From Sphaeroforma sirkka (taxonomy: Eukaryota > Opisthokonta > Ichthyosporea > Ichthyophonida): a stretch of DNA of 43,315 nt. The stretch covers positions 1 through 43,315 of the forward strand of contig LUCW03001468.1 in NCBI GenBank assembly GCA_001586965.3. Reading direction: 5' to 3'. Of this stretch, positions 1 to 11,327 are shown piece by piece. A program made the translations under genes and the position numbers. The notes under the pieces were generated by a model. That model had not been told where the DNA came from and searched no databases. It worked only from the letters and a program-made list of their open reading frames with translations. Position 1 is the stretch's first letter; each line of letters starts with the position of its first letter.

Positions 1-1675
1 GGAGAATATACATAGAATGTTGCGCAAGATAAGAGCCGACGGTGCAAGTGCAACTGTGATGCTTATTATAGGTTCCAAAAGCACCATGGTTTGACTTGTT
101 CAAGCAGTTGCTACAGTCCAGAACCAATGCTGGTTCCACGCACGCCGCACACGTTCCTAAAGTGTGCCAAGTATGCGTAATGGGAAGACACCAAGGTGGG
201 CACACGATGATCAGACGAGTGGGTCTACCAAACGGGTAGACCCACTATTTTCGCAACGACTAGGGTATGCAGAACCACCTGACATACCGCGTACGTGAGA
301 TGTTTAGATACAGCGCGAGAGATATCGGTGGCAATGGCAGAAGCAGAGGGTCAACCAGCGGTTGAGTAGCAACACCGGAAGAACAATAGCGCCGTACACA
401 ACTCACGCAAGCTCACCACGAACAAGGCCACCATGGAGCGGCAGATCCGGTTCAACAACCCCGACAAGACGGCCATGCGTGGCCGGGTGCTCGAATTGGA
501 ACTGAAGTCAAACGACAAGTGTGGTACATGCCTGGGTCAAGAAAACTACATAACGACCATGTGGCCGGGCGCACTTGAATTGGAACTGAAGTCAAACGAC
601 AGTGTGATACATGCCTGGGTCAAGACACGCTACGTAAAGGTTTTCATCCGATGATCAACATTGACGCACGCTACCCGTGGGACCACATACAAGTCGATTA
701 CATTCCGATGCCACTTGAGTCCAGGAGGAAGAACGATTACATCCTTCACGTCCTGGATATCGCTACAGACTACTGAACTTTCGAGCAACACCTTACAAGA
801 CGAAAGACGACGGCAGACACTAATAGAAGTTTTTTTTGGCGAGCATGGCTTCCGCGTTTGCTCCAGACAGACATGGGGAACGAATTCACCAACAAGATAG
901 TAGAACTCCTGGTCCAGGAAGTGGGTACGCTACATAAGGTGTCACCGCCAAACCGACCCCAAGTACTGGGCGATGCCGAACAACGTCATAAGAAGATTAC
1001 ACGATTCTCTTAGACAGTGCTGTGAAGCAGTATCCCTACGGTGGACGAACGCCTCCCCGTTTACAATGCTCTATCAGAATCTTCGCATATCTCGATGTCA
1101 TAAGTGCGCACCGTTCAGCGTATATATTTTGGTCGCCGCCACGTTCCGTTCGCCGATTTTTTTCTGAGGAGTTGCATGACATCTAGCCGATTACGAATGA
1201 TACCTGGGTTCAACGGTTGACCAGTACAGGATACTCATAACACTACACCACGTTACTAAGAAGTACACGGGCAAACTGACGAAGACGTTCGACCGCCTGC
1301 ACACTCACGACTCAGTACATTTCGACGAAGGCGACGTAGTGATGGTGCGGTATGAGGGAAGAACGACTAAGGCGATGAGGCCGCTGTTTGGCCCATATGT
1401 GGTCAAGTCTAGAATCGGTCAGCGCTGCGAATTGGCAAATAAAGACGGTTCCACCCTCCAGAATTCAAAGACAGACCGGTACACGCTGAACTCCTCCGGT
1501 TAGTGCATCGACGCACCTGACCTGCCACTTAACGACGAGTTGTGGACGGAAGGCGGAGTCGAGTTCCGCCATATTATCACACACACCGAAATGAATGATA
1601 ATACTAGGAAGATGGAATACTTGGTGCGATGGCGCGAAGGGGACCTACGCAGCGGCTCAAGCCTCGCGAGAGGTT
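1..1675 (+). pseudogene. Family A copy A-0: decayed 3' part of pol (DAM-like tail, integrase, chromodomain)
   Basis: The strand reads, in order, the end of the DAM-like domain, the integrase zinc-binding region, the integrase core, the GPY/F-like C-terminal region (about 1380-1430) and the chromodomain (about 1560-1660). Each block is recognised by its near-identity to the better copies A-1 (minus strand, 3.2-4.9 kb) and A-2 (24.1-25.8 kb). The window edge cuts the copy on the left, so RT and gag are not seen. It is the most decayed A copy in the window, with many breaks and no long open frame, and is therefore the oldest. It runs into its own 3' untranslated repeats. Confidence 0.85.
479..624 (+). 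repeat. Direct duplication of about 63 bp inside A-0 integrase
   Basis: The stretches at about 479-541 and 561-624 are nearly the same, both beginning with GTGGCCGGG and ending in CATGCCTGGGTCAAG. They encode the second half of the integrase zinc-binding region. The other A copies have this segment once, so the duplication is private to A-0. Confidence 0.75.
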
Positions 1676-2237
1676 AAATGAGCAACTCTAGCTCCCGAGC
1701 ATAAAATAGTAACTTTAGCTCCCGAGTATAAACCAGCCACCTCGAGCTCTCGTGAGGAAAATCGTCAGCAGACTCAAGCTCATGAGGTTAAATGAGCAAC
1801 CTAACTCCCGAGTATAAACCAGCCACTCGAGCTTCATGAGAATAAACGGTTAGCGCTCGAGCTCGCGAGGGAAAATCGTCAGCGGCTCAAGCTCGCGAGG
1901 AAAATGAGCCACTCTTAGCTTCGGGAGTATAAGACAGCGAAATCAATTAAACAACTCCTTGGGCATTTTTTGAAACAGCGGGTTAATGGTTTGCACGGTT
2001 TCTGCCACTGGCAGGTTTTCTCCGACAAGTACAGTCCTATATGGTACTTGCCAAACTCCTATATGCTGATACAGATGAAAAGTAGCTTCAAGAATTCAAA
2101 CACGACGGGTCGCTCGAGACGTATACATCGGGTCCTCTAACTATCTGAGGTAAAAAATGCCAGCACAATGCTCTAGCTCTCTGAGGATAAATGCCAGCAC
2201 AATGCTCTAGCTCTCGAGGATAAATGCCAAAGCACAA
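1660..2237 (+). repeat. A-0 3' untranslated region: arrays of short palindromic units
   Basis: After the chromodomain there are repeated units of about 25-35 bp built on CTCGAG, CTCGCGAG or GAGCTC cores followed by TATAAA or AATAAA-like AT words (1660-1930). A non-repetitive middle follows (1930-2130), then a second array whose unit contains CTAGCTCTCGAGGATAAATGCCAGCACA (about 2140-2237, written here across its core only). The same layout is present in inverse orientation in A-1 and in the same orientation in A-2. The array is cut at 2237 by the LTR end of A-1. Confidence 0.8.
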
Positions 2238-2483
2238 TGTAGTAAGTATACGCGAGATAACTGTATCTCAACGTTCTCCTTCCTCAGGAGGGGACGTTGT
2301 TCATTTATTAGTAATTATAAACAGTAATCCTAAAATGACTGACTCTTAAATGAGTCATTAGTCATGTGCTGTAAAACCAGCAAAACCTTAAAACCCAGTT
2401 TATCAGATTATTCTGATAAACTGTAAAACTTGTAATAAACCTAAAATAATCAAATAAATATAAGTACTTGTATTCTGACCACA
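2238..2483 (-). repeat. 3' LTR of A-1
   Basis: On the minus strand it begins TGTGGTCAGAATAC and ends CTTACTACA, the usual TG...CA termini. It is 246 bp long and almost the same as 10535-10782. A G-rich polypurine tract lies directly before it. It contains a 12-bp stem, 4-base loop palindrome at 2396-2423 and a second GC-rich hairpin near its 3' end. Confidence 0.93.
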
Positions 2484-2495
2484 ACCCCCCCCAAA
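2484..2495 (-). other. Polypurine tract of A-1
   Basis: The minus strand reads TTTGGGGGGGGT immediately before the 3' LTR. This is the expected place and composition for the primer of plus-strand DNA synthesis. The same tract precedes the A-2 3' LTR at 26587-26599. Confidence 0.85.
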
Positions 2496-2559
2496 CTGAA
2501 GCACTGAACAAAGCAGTGTGCCAGTTTCAGAGATGATAAGAATAGCATAGTACCTTATG

Positions 2560-3175
2560 TGCTGGCATTATCCTCGAGAGCTAGATTTATCCTTGTGCTG
2601 GCATTTATCCTCGAGAGCTAGAGCATTGTGCTGGCATTTATCCTCAGATAGTTAGAGGACCTGATGTATACGTCTCTGAGCGACCCGTCGTGTTTGAATT
2701 CTTGAAGCTACTGTTCATCTGTGTCAGCATATAGGAGTTTGGCAAGTACAATATAGGACTGTATTTGTGTCGGAGAAAACTGCCAGTGGCAGAAACTGTG
2801 CAAACTATTAACCCGCTGTTTCAAAACAATGCCCAAGGAGTTGTTTGATTGATTTCGCTGTGTTATACTCCGAAGCAAGAGTGGCTCATTTAACCTCGCG
2901 AGCTTGACTAGCTGACGATTTTCCTCGCGAGCTCGAGTGCTAACCGTTTATTCTCGCGAGCTCGAGTGGCTGGTTTATACTCGGGAGCTAGAGTCGCTGC
3001 TTTTTTATACTCAAGAGCTCTGAGTGGCTGGTTTATACTCGGGAGCTAGAGTTGCTGGTTTATACTCGGGAGCTAGAGTCGCTGCTGCTTTTATACTCAA
3101 GAGCTCGAGTGGCTGGTTTATACTCGGGAGCTAGAGTTGTTGGTTTATGCTCCAGAGCTTGAGCTCGATATCCGA
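2560..3175 (-). repeat. A-1 3' untranslated region: palindromic repeat arrays
   Basis: Read on the minus strand, from 3175 downwards, there are about ten units with the pattern GAGCTC or CTCGAG, then GTATAAACCAGC, each differing slightly. A single-copy middle follows (about 2670-2880), then two or three units with AGCTCTCGAGGATAAATGCC near 2570-2650. The units are small inverted repeats and could each fold as a hairpin in RNA. Together with A-0 (1660-2237) this makes a large inverted repeat centred on the A-1 LTR. Confidence 0.85.
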
Positions 3176-3202
3176 GAACAAAGTTATATTGAAGATAAAG
3201 TA

Positions 3203-6200
3203 TTAGAACTGTGCACGTTGGCGCTTACGTGTCCGTGTCTGCGAAGCTTTGTGGTAGGCCGCGATATCGTTGGCATCATCAAAAGCTTCTGCTGTTTCCC
3301 ACGTTGGTTCGCCTTCTCGCCATCTCACCAGGTATTCTAATTTCCCCGTCTCATCATTCGTACGATGTGTGATAATATGGCGAAACTCAACCCTCCTTCG
3401 GTCCATAAGTCTTCGTTAATTGGTGGGTCTGTGCGTCTATGCACTAAACGGAGGAGTTCCACCCGTACCGGTTTGGTCTTGAATTCTGGTGGGGCGGAAC
3501 CATCCTTGTTCGCTAACTCGTAGCGTTGGCCGTGTCTAGCTTTGACTACATATGGTCCAAACAATGGCCGCATAGCCTTCGTTGTTCGGCCTTCTGATCG
3601 TACCATGACCACATCTCTTTCTTCGTCGAAATGTACCAAGTCGTGAGCATGCAGGCGGTCAAATGTCGTCGTAAGCTTGCCTGTATACTTCTTGGTAATG
3701 TGGTGGAGGGTCGGCAATATAGTGTCCTGTAACTGGTCTAATCGTTGTGCCCAGGTGTCATTCGTCATCGGCTGAGAATCCGGTAACTCGTCCGTGAAAT
3801 CGGCGAACGGAACATGGCGGCGGCCAAAGTACACGCTAAACGGTGCACTCTTATGGCGACGGGATATCCGAAGGTTCTGGTATAGCATCGTAAACGGAAG
3901 GCGTTCGTCCCATCGAAGGGGAACTGCCTCACAGCATTGTCGAATAGAACGTGTAATCTCCTTGTAACGTCGTTCTGCCGCGCCCAGCACTTGGGGTCGA
4001 TATGGTGGAGACACCTTATGTAGCATCCCCACTTCCTGGACCAGAAGCTCCACTAACTTGTTGGTGAACTCCTTCCCCATGTCTGTTTGATTTTTACGGG
4101 GAAACCATGTTCGCCAAAAAATCTCTATGAGTGTCTGTGTCGTGGTTTCCTTTGTCTTGTCCGGTGTGGCTCGAAGGATAGAATAGCCTGTGGCGATGTC
4201 TAAGACGTGAAGAATATAATTGTTCTTGCGTCTGACTCCAGTGGCATCGGGATGTAGTCCACTTGAATATGGTCCCACGGGTAGCGTGCATCGATGCTAA
4301 TCATCGGGTGGAAACCTTTACGAAGTGTGTCCTGTCCCAAACATGTGCCACATTGCCGCTTAACTTCTGTGGCTAACTCAAGTGCCCCTGGCCAAATGTG
4401 ACCGTTCTGACGAAGTTGTTGGACTGTGTCCGCCGCCCCATGATGTCCTTGTTCGTGTTGCGCTTGCGTGAGTTGCGTACGACGCTGTTTCTCCGCCGGA
4501 CTCGCTTGTGCAAACGCCGGTTGACCCTCTGCATCTGCCAGTGCCACTGAGATTTCTCGCGCTGTGTCTAAGCACATGACATATTTTGTATGCTTTGGTT
4601 CTGCAAAACCAAGTCGCTGTGAAAACAGCGGGTCCAGTTTGAATCCATTGGGAGGACCCACCCGTGCTACTACGGTATGACCCCATGGTGTCTTCCCACA
4701 TGCGTACTTAGCGTACTTGAGGAACGTGTGTGGTGTCCGTGGTACCAGCACCGGTTCTGTCTGCAATAACTGCTTGAACAGGTCGAACCATGGTGCTCTT
4801 GGTACCCATGGTAGAGACATACTGTGGCCCGTGCGCCGTCGGCTCGTATCTTGCGTAACATCCTGTGTATCTGTTCCCCAAGGCGGGTTCATCCATCCAT
4901 CGACTATCGACCAGTCGTGGGCAAACGCTCCTTCCCCATCATCCTTCGTCCAGAACCGAGGAAGCTGAGCGTTGGTTGGGTCCGCAAATACATCTATGTC
5001 ATTCGGTCCAAAGTGTTGTTGCGCTTGTTCAAAGTAACTAGGGAATAACTGCCAGCCGTCGGTATACATTATTTCGAGTTCGTCCTGCTCCGCTGTCCCC
5101 TCGTGTACTCTACTTAACATGTCCGGGAGCACATTTGACTCTCCTGGTATATGCGATATGGTAAAGTTGAATGGCGCGATGATATGATGCCATCTCTGAA
5201 GCATCGGATTAAGCTTGAGCTGTGTGTTCATATATACAAGGGCCTTGTGGTCCGTGAAGACCGCAAACCGTTGCCCATCCAAGTATTCCCTGAAATGTGT
5301 CAGTCCATATACCAATGCCAGTAACTCCTTCATAGGTGTGGCGTAGTTCTGTTGCGCATGGTTCAGAGTCTTACAAAAAGAACATTAAGTAATGTTTCTT
5401 ACCGTTGACCCATTGGAATAGCGCTCCCCTAAACCGTAATCGCTAGCGTCGGTTTCCAAGTTCAGAGGAATGCCGTCGACCGGAAAGTGTAACGCCACAG
5501 CATTCACCACTGCGTCCTTCATTGCCTGCCACGCCTGTGCATGTCTCTCCTCCCAACGATCACCTATCAACTCCTTTGGTTTGAGTTTGCAAAATTCGCG
5601 CAAGGGTGCAACCGTGTTCGCGAAATTAGGCAGATGTTCGTGGAGGTAATTTGCTAAACCCAACGCCGAGGCTATATCTTTGTATCGTTGTGGTGTGGGC
5701 CAGTCGATCAGCTTGGCCTGCTTTTCATGGTCAATGTCAATGCCTTGTGCCGATACTTTCTTCCCTAGGATCATGACTTCGGAGATAGCGAAGTGGCACT
5801 TGGCAGGGTTAAGCTTAAAACTGTGGTATGTTAAGCGTTGTATCACCTTCTGCACCGTCCTAACGTGTTCGTCATAACCGTCACTGGCGATAACTATGTC
5901 ATCGATATAGTGGTGAACCGGTAAGCCATCAAGTATTGTACTCAAGGTACGTTGAAACTGCTGCGTGAGTACATGAAGACCGAACGGTGCTGATGTGAAC
6001 GAGTACTGATAACGTTCGTGTGTAAAACTAAATAAGTATTGTGAGTCTGGATGGATGGGCAGCCTGTGGTATGCAGCCGATATGTCCAGCGTCGTGTAGT
6101 ACTTTTACTCTTGAGGCGAGATATGAGTTCGTTGACCTTGGGGATCAGGAACTGGTCACCAGGAATAAGCGCGTTAACGGCACGCATGTCTAAACACACG

Positions 6201-7003
6201 CGTACCTTCTTGACGTTGCCTTCCGCATCGAATGTCGGTACCGCAAGGAGAGGAAGATTAACAGTCGTTGGTGTCGTTCGTTTCGTGATCACCAAATCCG
6301 TCAACCACTTCTTCACTTGTTCATCCACATAGGGGAGCCATCGATCGGATACGAAGTTACGCGCCGATCGCCGCATCTGCAACGCTTGTTCATGGGTTAC
6401 TGGGATGGTTACCTCACTCCCTTCCAGACGACAGCGCGCGTTGTCGGCAATTTTCGCATTGGCTTCCAAATCCTGTGCCAACCGTTCGCGTACATCGACG
6501 GGTTCCGTCGTGTTAGGTGCCTGTCGGCGTGGTATGGGTTCGAGGAGCTCTTCTAGTTCTGTGGGGTCTATTGGTGCAAGTGGCGATTGGATACCGCCTA
6601 TGTATAGGCCCAAGCCTTTCAACATATCTTGCCCCACTATAACATCTATACCCGTCGGCAAGTTCATCAATTCTAATGAACCGTCGATAATTCTGGTACC
6701 GTACCTTATAGGTACCACTTCCGTCGTCCCCAGTCGAGGAGTTCGCACCGCCTTGTCAGCTAAATATATAAATGACCCAGGTGGTGCCGGAGTTATTGGT
6801 CGGCCAAGGAGGTCTGCGGATGTCTGTGAGATACAACTTCTATTTGCTCCCGTGTCTATCAAGGCTTTGAACGTACGTCCGTTGATTTGTACTTGAATAT
6901 AGACTCGGTTGTCTGACGTCAGCAATGGGTCTTGTATTGCCATCACTGCTCCAATCGTGGTAACAAATATGAAGCTCCTATCCGACTCAGACACCCTCAC
7001 CTC
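3203..7003 (-). pseudogene. A-1 pol fossil: PR, RT, RNase H, DAM-like domain, integrase, chromodomain
   Basis: Domains, from the 5' end of the minus strand: aspartic protease with a LIDTG active site (about 6600-6900); reverse transcriptase (about 5560-6400) with YIDD near 5900; RNase H (about 5110-5470) with ETDASDYGLG and FTDHKALVYM; DAM-like domain (about 4630-5060) with IDVFA, GAFAHDW and WMNPPW; integrase HHCC region (about 4330-4480); DDE core (about 3880-4280); a GPY-type C-terminal region with LFGPYVVKA (about 3540); and a chromodomain (about 3245-3395) with YLVRWREGEPTWE. The chromodomain places it among chromoviruses; the DAM-like domain is not a standard part of Ty3/Gypsy pol. It is broken, with around five breaks. 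Confidence 0.9.
4630..5060 (-). other. DAM-like (N6-adenine methyltransferase-like) domain in A-1 pol
   Basis: The domain starts with GWQLFPSYFEQAQ and has, in order, DIDVFADP, QLPRFW, GAFAHDW and WMNPPW. Its 3' third matches the A-2 and B copies, ending in GKTPWGHTVVARVG. The order VD-x-FA, then DAF or GAF plus W, then NPPW or PPF, then a hydrophobic strand and PWF is what I know from the DAM-like domain of DIRS retrotransposons. NPPW resembles motif IV (N/D-P-P-Y/F/W) of amino-methyltransferases. Whether any copy ever had enzymatic activity cannot be told from the sequence. Confidence 0.75.
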
Positions 7004-9250
7004 TCATGCATGATCGGCTACCGACTCCCACATGTCATAGGTGTGGTTTGGTGGTGACGTCATGTGCTCGAAGTCTTCGTAAAGGATCGTGTTGATATGA
7101 ATCTCTGTAGCTTCCGATGGTGGAGCCAAGTCTTCGTCCTGTGTAATCGCATTCACCTGTACTTGAGGCGTCGGACGTATTGTAACTACGTCTCTAGTCT
7201 GGGATGTATTCTGCCCCTGTCCTGCGGTTGACGTTGTGGACGGTCTGTGTACCGATTGTACGTCCCTCAAAGGACGGTTGTTGTCGTATAGCCTTGCCCG
7301 ACCCTCTGCGCTCACCGCTTGCGACGCCCTGAAATGGTGACACCGTGGGATGTGCCTACCACCTGGTGGCGCCTGTGCCTGGCACCCCGCACAAGTCGTT
7401 GGTACCGTAGGTTGGGGCCGTTGAGTCCAATTCTGCGTTTGTCGTCTACTCGTCTGTAGGTTGGGGCGGCTATTGGTGTGGTCGCGACTTCCATTGGTCG
7501 TCGGGCCCTCGCGGTTGTTGCGACCCTGGAAACGTGCTGCCGTACGTTGCTGTGCATCCTGAATGTCAGGGCTCAACAGCTGTATAAGCTCGTGTGTCTC
7601 CATCAGTTGCCATTTGGGATGCAACTGTAGAGAGTACGTTCATACGTACGGCCGTTGAGAGCTTCTTCTAACAGTTGTACAATGCAGTGGTTCACTAAAT
7701 TCTGTTGGAAGTCGGCATCTGTCTGGCACCGTTCACGTGCCCTCCTGTGGTTCTCCATGAGCTGTGTCATTTGTTCCATAAGAGGAGTGTGCATGTTCCG
7801 ACTTTGGCCCTTGGCTAACTTGCGAAACGCGGGATCGACAGTGGCTTGTGTTTCGTGCGAACAGATCTGTTCGATCTGTAGTTGAGGTGTGCATGTCTTC
7901 AACCGTTCAGAGTTGTCGCGGATGTAGTCCAGCGTTGACTTCTCCGCCTTGAAGTAAGATAGTACCTTATGAAACCATGTAAGGTTCCAACTCTCGTCCA
8001 GCCCTGCGATTTGTGCGTTCTTGAACGCCTCGAGGAGAGCCCCTCTTGTGTCCCGTTCCATGATATCATGTAGGTAGTATCTGTTCGACGGCCAATCAGG
8101 TCACGTACGTGGTGAAGGTACGGGACGCTTCTCTACCGGTCGGGACTCTAATGTAGCTCGAAGTGTCTCAATCACGCCCCGAAGAGCTTCAGCTCGAGCC
8201 GTGTTATTCTCCTCGATTGCTTGGCATAGCTCGTCACTTAACTGTAGTATCCGTGCGTGTAGCGCCTGTCGCCTTTTCTCGATACTAGCCGGTGTGGGCG
8301 GAGGCACTGTTGTCTCCTTCTCTTGTCGTTTATGTGTCTGTACATATTTACTGGGCGCTTCTTTCTCGCCCCACTGACGTTGCTGTTGTTGGCGCAGGTT
8401 CGTACTTAATCGGTCCTGTCTATTCTTCACCGCCTGCTTACCTTGAGGATTCTGTCTGGCTAATACTTGTTCATGTGCGAACTCTTGAAAAGTTGGTGTG
8501 TTCTCACTGGCAGACAGAGTATCATCCTCCTCGGTTGAACTGTCCTCTGACCCTGGTGATTTGTACCCAAGTCCATAAAACGGACGCTCACAGCCTTGAA
8601 TTCGGAAGGTAGGGTTGTCTTCGTCCTCTGGTACTGCCTGTACCCGTTCGTGTGCGTCAGAAGAACTCTCCTTAGCGGCCGGCCCTATTGTAGTTCGTCC
8701 GGCGTTTATGCGCTGTAACCTCTGTTCGTATTTTTCAAAGAGAGACTGCTGTTGTGTCATCAGCTCCGTGAGTTTCTGAGCTGACGATTGTTCCCGTGCC
8801 GTTTCCTTGTTGTTGGTACGGTTCCGGTGACGCTTCCGCTTGTTAGGTGGGAGGCGTGGTGGGTCATTACTGGGAAATAAGGCCCCTGGAGTATCCCGAG
8901 ACGAACGAGGGGACAGCCCTTCACTGGCTACCTGTTCACCAATAAAAGTCTGACTACTGTCCGCACGCAGGTTGGGTACTTCCTTGGTCTCACCCTCGAA
9001 TATGACATCCTCGTCAGATTGTGCAGGTCCATTTTTGTTTGTTGTTGGTGGCTGCTTGTCGTCCGCGGAAATAATAATGTGGAGCCCCAAGATGTGTCTG
9101 TTGTTGCCCCTCCAGTGCCTGACCTGAGTGCGGAGCGGAGCGTTCCGTATGGGACTGACGACGTTTAGTTCCACGTCGGTCGATATCATCTTCCTTGCGG
9201 CGCTCAGGATTCAAGAGTTGCTGTCTACGACTTTGGCGGGGGTAGGACAT
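7004..9250 (-). pseudogene. A-1 gag fossil
   Basis: The chosen start is the ATG at 9248-9250, whose product begins MSYPRQSRRQQLL; the same start is kept in A-2 and an arginine-rich start is found in family B. The order is: basic N-terminus; long hydrophilic, charged and glutamine-rich stretch with a bipartite basic motif PNKRKRHRNR; a predicted coiled region around KLTELMTQQQSLFEKYEQRL; a helical capsid-like region (about 7620-8060); an NRRQ-rich tail; and a zinc motif C-X2-C-X9-H-X3-C at about 7329-7390. Gag ends in a stop codon that lies in the same frame as pol. It is broken in about three places. Confidence 0.85.
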
Positions 9251-10534
9251 GGTTGGTGAGTTGTTTGTCAATGGAGAACCAGAAATGTGTGCGAATGAAC
9301 TGATAGAGTACTGAATATAAATATCCATTTTCTATTAAATTTCATCCTTCAAACACATAACGTCTCGACATCGATCTTCGAGGAACTCGTGGGTTCCCTC
9401 GTGACTGTTTTATTTCCTACACTAACATAAGTAGTGTGGATAGTCTATATACTCTAACACTACCAGCTGTCTTACTCTTCATCCCACAATAACATATGGT
9501 TGAGTGCCTCATTAGTCGGAGCCACTTCTTGTTCTACTCCTCGCCAGCTCTTACTCCGGCCTAATGACGGCCTATTCGCAGGACCCTGTTGGGAACTTCC
9601 CTCATCGCTCCTCTTTTACTCTTCTTACCCGTGATGTCCTTGTCATGTGCTGTTGCGGTTGTTGGAATATGCTTCTTGATCTAAGAACGATTGCTCGTTA
9701 TTGCACTCCTAAACTAAGCTGCCGTCAACCACACCTTCTGTGCATACTGTTGATCCTCTCCGTTGACCTGATTTTTCTGGAAGTTCTAGTGATTTGAGTG
9801 TGTTCGCATATCATTTTCACAATTTAACCTTGTATTTACTTGCATCGTTCGTGTTATGTGCGCCCCACCCTTATTATCTAATAACTCACAGGTGCTTACT
9901 TGTGTCTCTGTATGCTTCCTAATATCCCATTCTGAAAACTTTTGTAAAATAATCTAGTATGCCGCTGATTCTTTTGCGTCATCGTACTAACCTGAGTCGG
10001 TACTAACCATGTACATCTCCCATCTCTATTACCCTACTGTGGATCCTAAAGAACTTTCTTCTAACAACAACTTCTTAAATACAATTTAAGCTCATTAGCT
10101 TGCAATACGATTTGTACTTGTCTCACACTGAAAACAACCTTCCTACCTGTACTCACACATGACTACTTATCTGTGGATTCTGACTGATTGTCTGATTTCG
10201 TCATTTGATCGTCGTGAGACTTTCCTTGTTGACCCTGGTTAATGTTCTGCTTGATTGGAATGTTCGCTCTTCGGGTCCACTCGTATTAGTAGATTCTTTC
10301 TTCTTCATCCTCGTCGTCCACACGTCGTTAATCCAATCTAAATCGTTCAATTCAATCTAAATCGTTCGGATAATCTAAATCGTTCAATTTGATGCGACAT
10401 TCTCTGTTCGCATTGTCTTTCAATTGTTATACTTATAACAAAAAAAAATATGTGCCAGCTACTGACTAATTCATATTCTGTAGCTTTCTCTGTAATTACT
10501 AATAAACTAACAACTTCTATGGTAAGTTAAAAAA
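9251..10534 (-). other. A-1 long 5' leader, no sense gene seen
   Basis: About 1.3 kb separate the 5' LTR from the gag start. On the sense (minus) strand I find no convincing gene. Directly after the LTR the strand reads TTTTTTAACTTACCATAG, so no TGG-type tRNA primer site is present. An antisense open frame lies at 9564-9797 and its counterpart in A-2 is also open. Three copies of AATCTAAATCGTTC lie at about 10334-10388. Confidence 0.75.
10334..10388. repeat. Short tandem repeat in the A-1 leader
   Basis: Three copies of a unit of about 18 bp with the core AATCTAAATCGTTC stand in a row. The A-2 leader is cut before this point, so conservation cannot be judged. Confidence 0.75.
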
Positions 10535-10782
10535 TGTAGTAAGTATACGCGAGATAACTGTATCTCAACGTTCTCCTCCTCAGGGAGGGGGGACGTTGTT
10601 CATTTATTAGTAATTATAAACAGTAATCCTAAAATGACTGACTCTTAAATGAGTCATTAGTCATGTGCTGTAAAACCAGCAAAACCCTAAAACCCAGTTT
10701 ATCAGATTATTCTGATAAACTGTAAAACTTGTAATAAACCTAAAATAATCAAATAAATATAAGTACTTGTATTCTGACCACA
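10535..10782 (-). repeat. 5' LTR of A-1
   Basis: This 248-bp repeat has the same termini and almost the same sequence as 2238-2483; I count about two substitutions and a few single-base indels. The perfect 12-bp stem palindrome lies at 10695-10722. On its right it touches the A-2 leader, which runs in the opposite direction, so the LTR sits at the centre of a large inverted repeat formed by A-1 and A-2. Confidence 0.93.
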
Positions 10783-11327
10783 ACTAGAACTTCCAGATAA
10801 ATCAGGTCAACGGAGAGGATCAACAGTATGCACAGAAGGTGTGGTTGACGGCAGCTTAGTTTAGGAGTGCAATAACCAGCAATCGTTCTTATATCAAGAA
10901 GCATATTCCAACAACCGCAACAGCACATGACAAGGACATCACGGGTAAGAAGAGTAAAAAGAGGAGCGATGAGGAAGTTCCCAACAGGGTCCTGCAATAA
11001 TATCCGGCCGTCATTAGGCCGGAGTAAGAGCTGGCGAGGAGTAGAACAAGAAGTGGCTCCGACTAATGAGGCACTCAACCATATGTTATTGTGGGATGAA
11101 GAGTAAGACAGCTGGTAGTGTTAGAGTATATAGACTATCCACACTACTTATGTTAGTGTAGGAAATAAAACAGTCACGAGAGAACCCACGAGTTCCTCGG
11201 AGATCGATGTCGAGACGTTATGTGTTTGAAGGATGAAATTTAATAGAAAATGTATATTTATATTCAGTACTCTATCAGTTCATTCGCACACATTTCTAGT
11301 TCTCCATTGACAAACAACTCACCAACC
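10783..11327 (+). other. A-2 leader, cut short at the A-1 LTR
   Basis: This is the near-exact reverse complement of about 9251-9797. It begins abruptly at ACTAGAACTTCCAG, next to the A-1 LTR. The part of the leader nearer the 5' LTR is missing. An antisense open frame (minus strand, 11078-10749) matches the antisense frame of A-1. Confidence 0.85.

Larger units (their letters stand above)
2238..10782 (-). mobile_element. Family A element A-1: nearly whole Ty3/Gypsy chromovirus-like LTR retrotransposon
   Basis: On the minus strand the order is 5' LTR (10535-10782), long leader, gag, protease, reverse transcriptase, RNase H, DAM-like domain, integrase with zinc-binding region, GPY/F-like region, chromodomain, repeat-rich 3' untranslated region, polypurine tract and 3' LTR (2238-2483). 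Total length is about 8.5 kb. The two LTRs differ at only a few positions in about 247 bp, so it inserted recently. The coding region is broken, roughly eight times in all. No target-site duplication is visible: the left flank is the end of A-0 and the right flank is the middle of the A-2 leader. The element therefore did not arrive by a simple insertion, or its flanks were later rearranged. Confidence 0.92.

Noticed and set aside
2238-2483. Solo LTR of family A
   Set aside because: A polypurine tract and the pol 3' end adjoin it, so it is the 3' LTR of A-1.
2560-3175. Row of short repeats that might suggest a CRISPR array
   Set aside because: Units are uneven, there are no unique spacers of constant length, and they belong to the 3' untranslated region of a eukaryotic LTR element in three copies.
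8292-8612. 106-residue plus-strand frame over A-1 gag
   Set aside because: It is antisense to gag, has no domain features, and is explained by biased gag composition.
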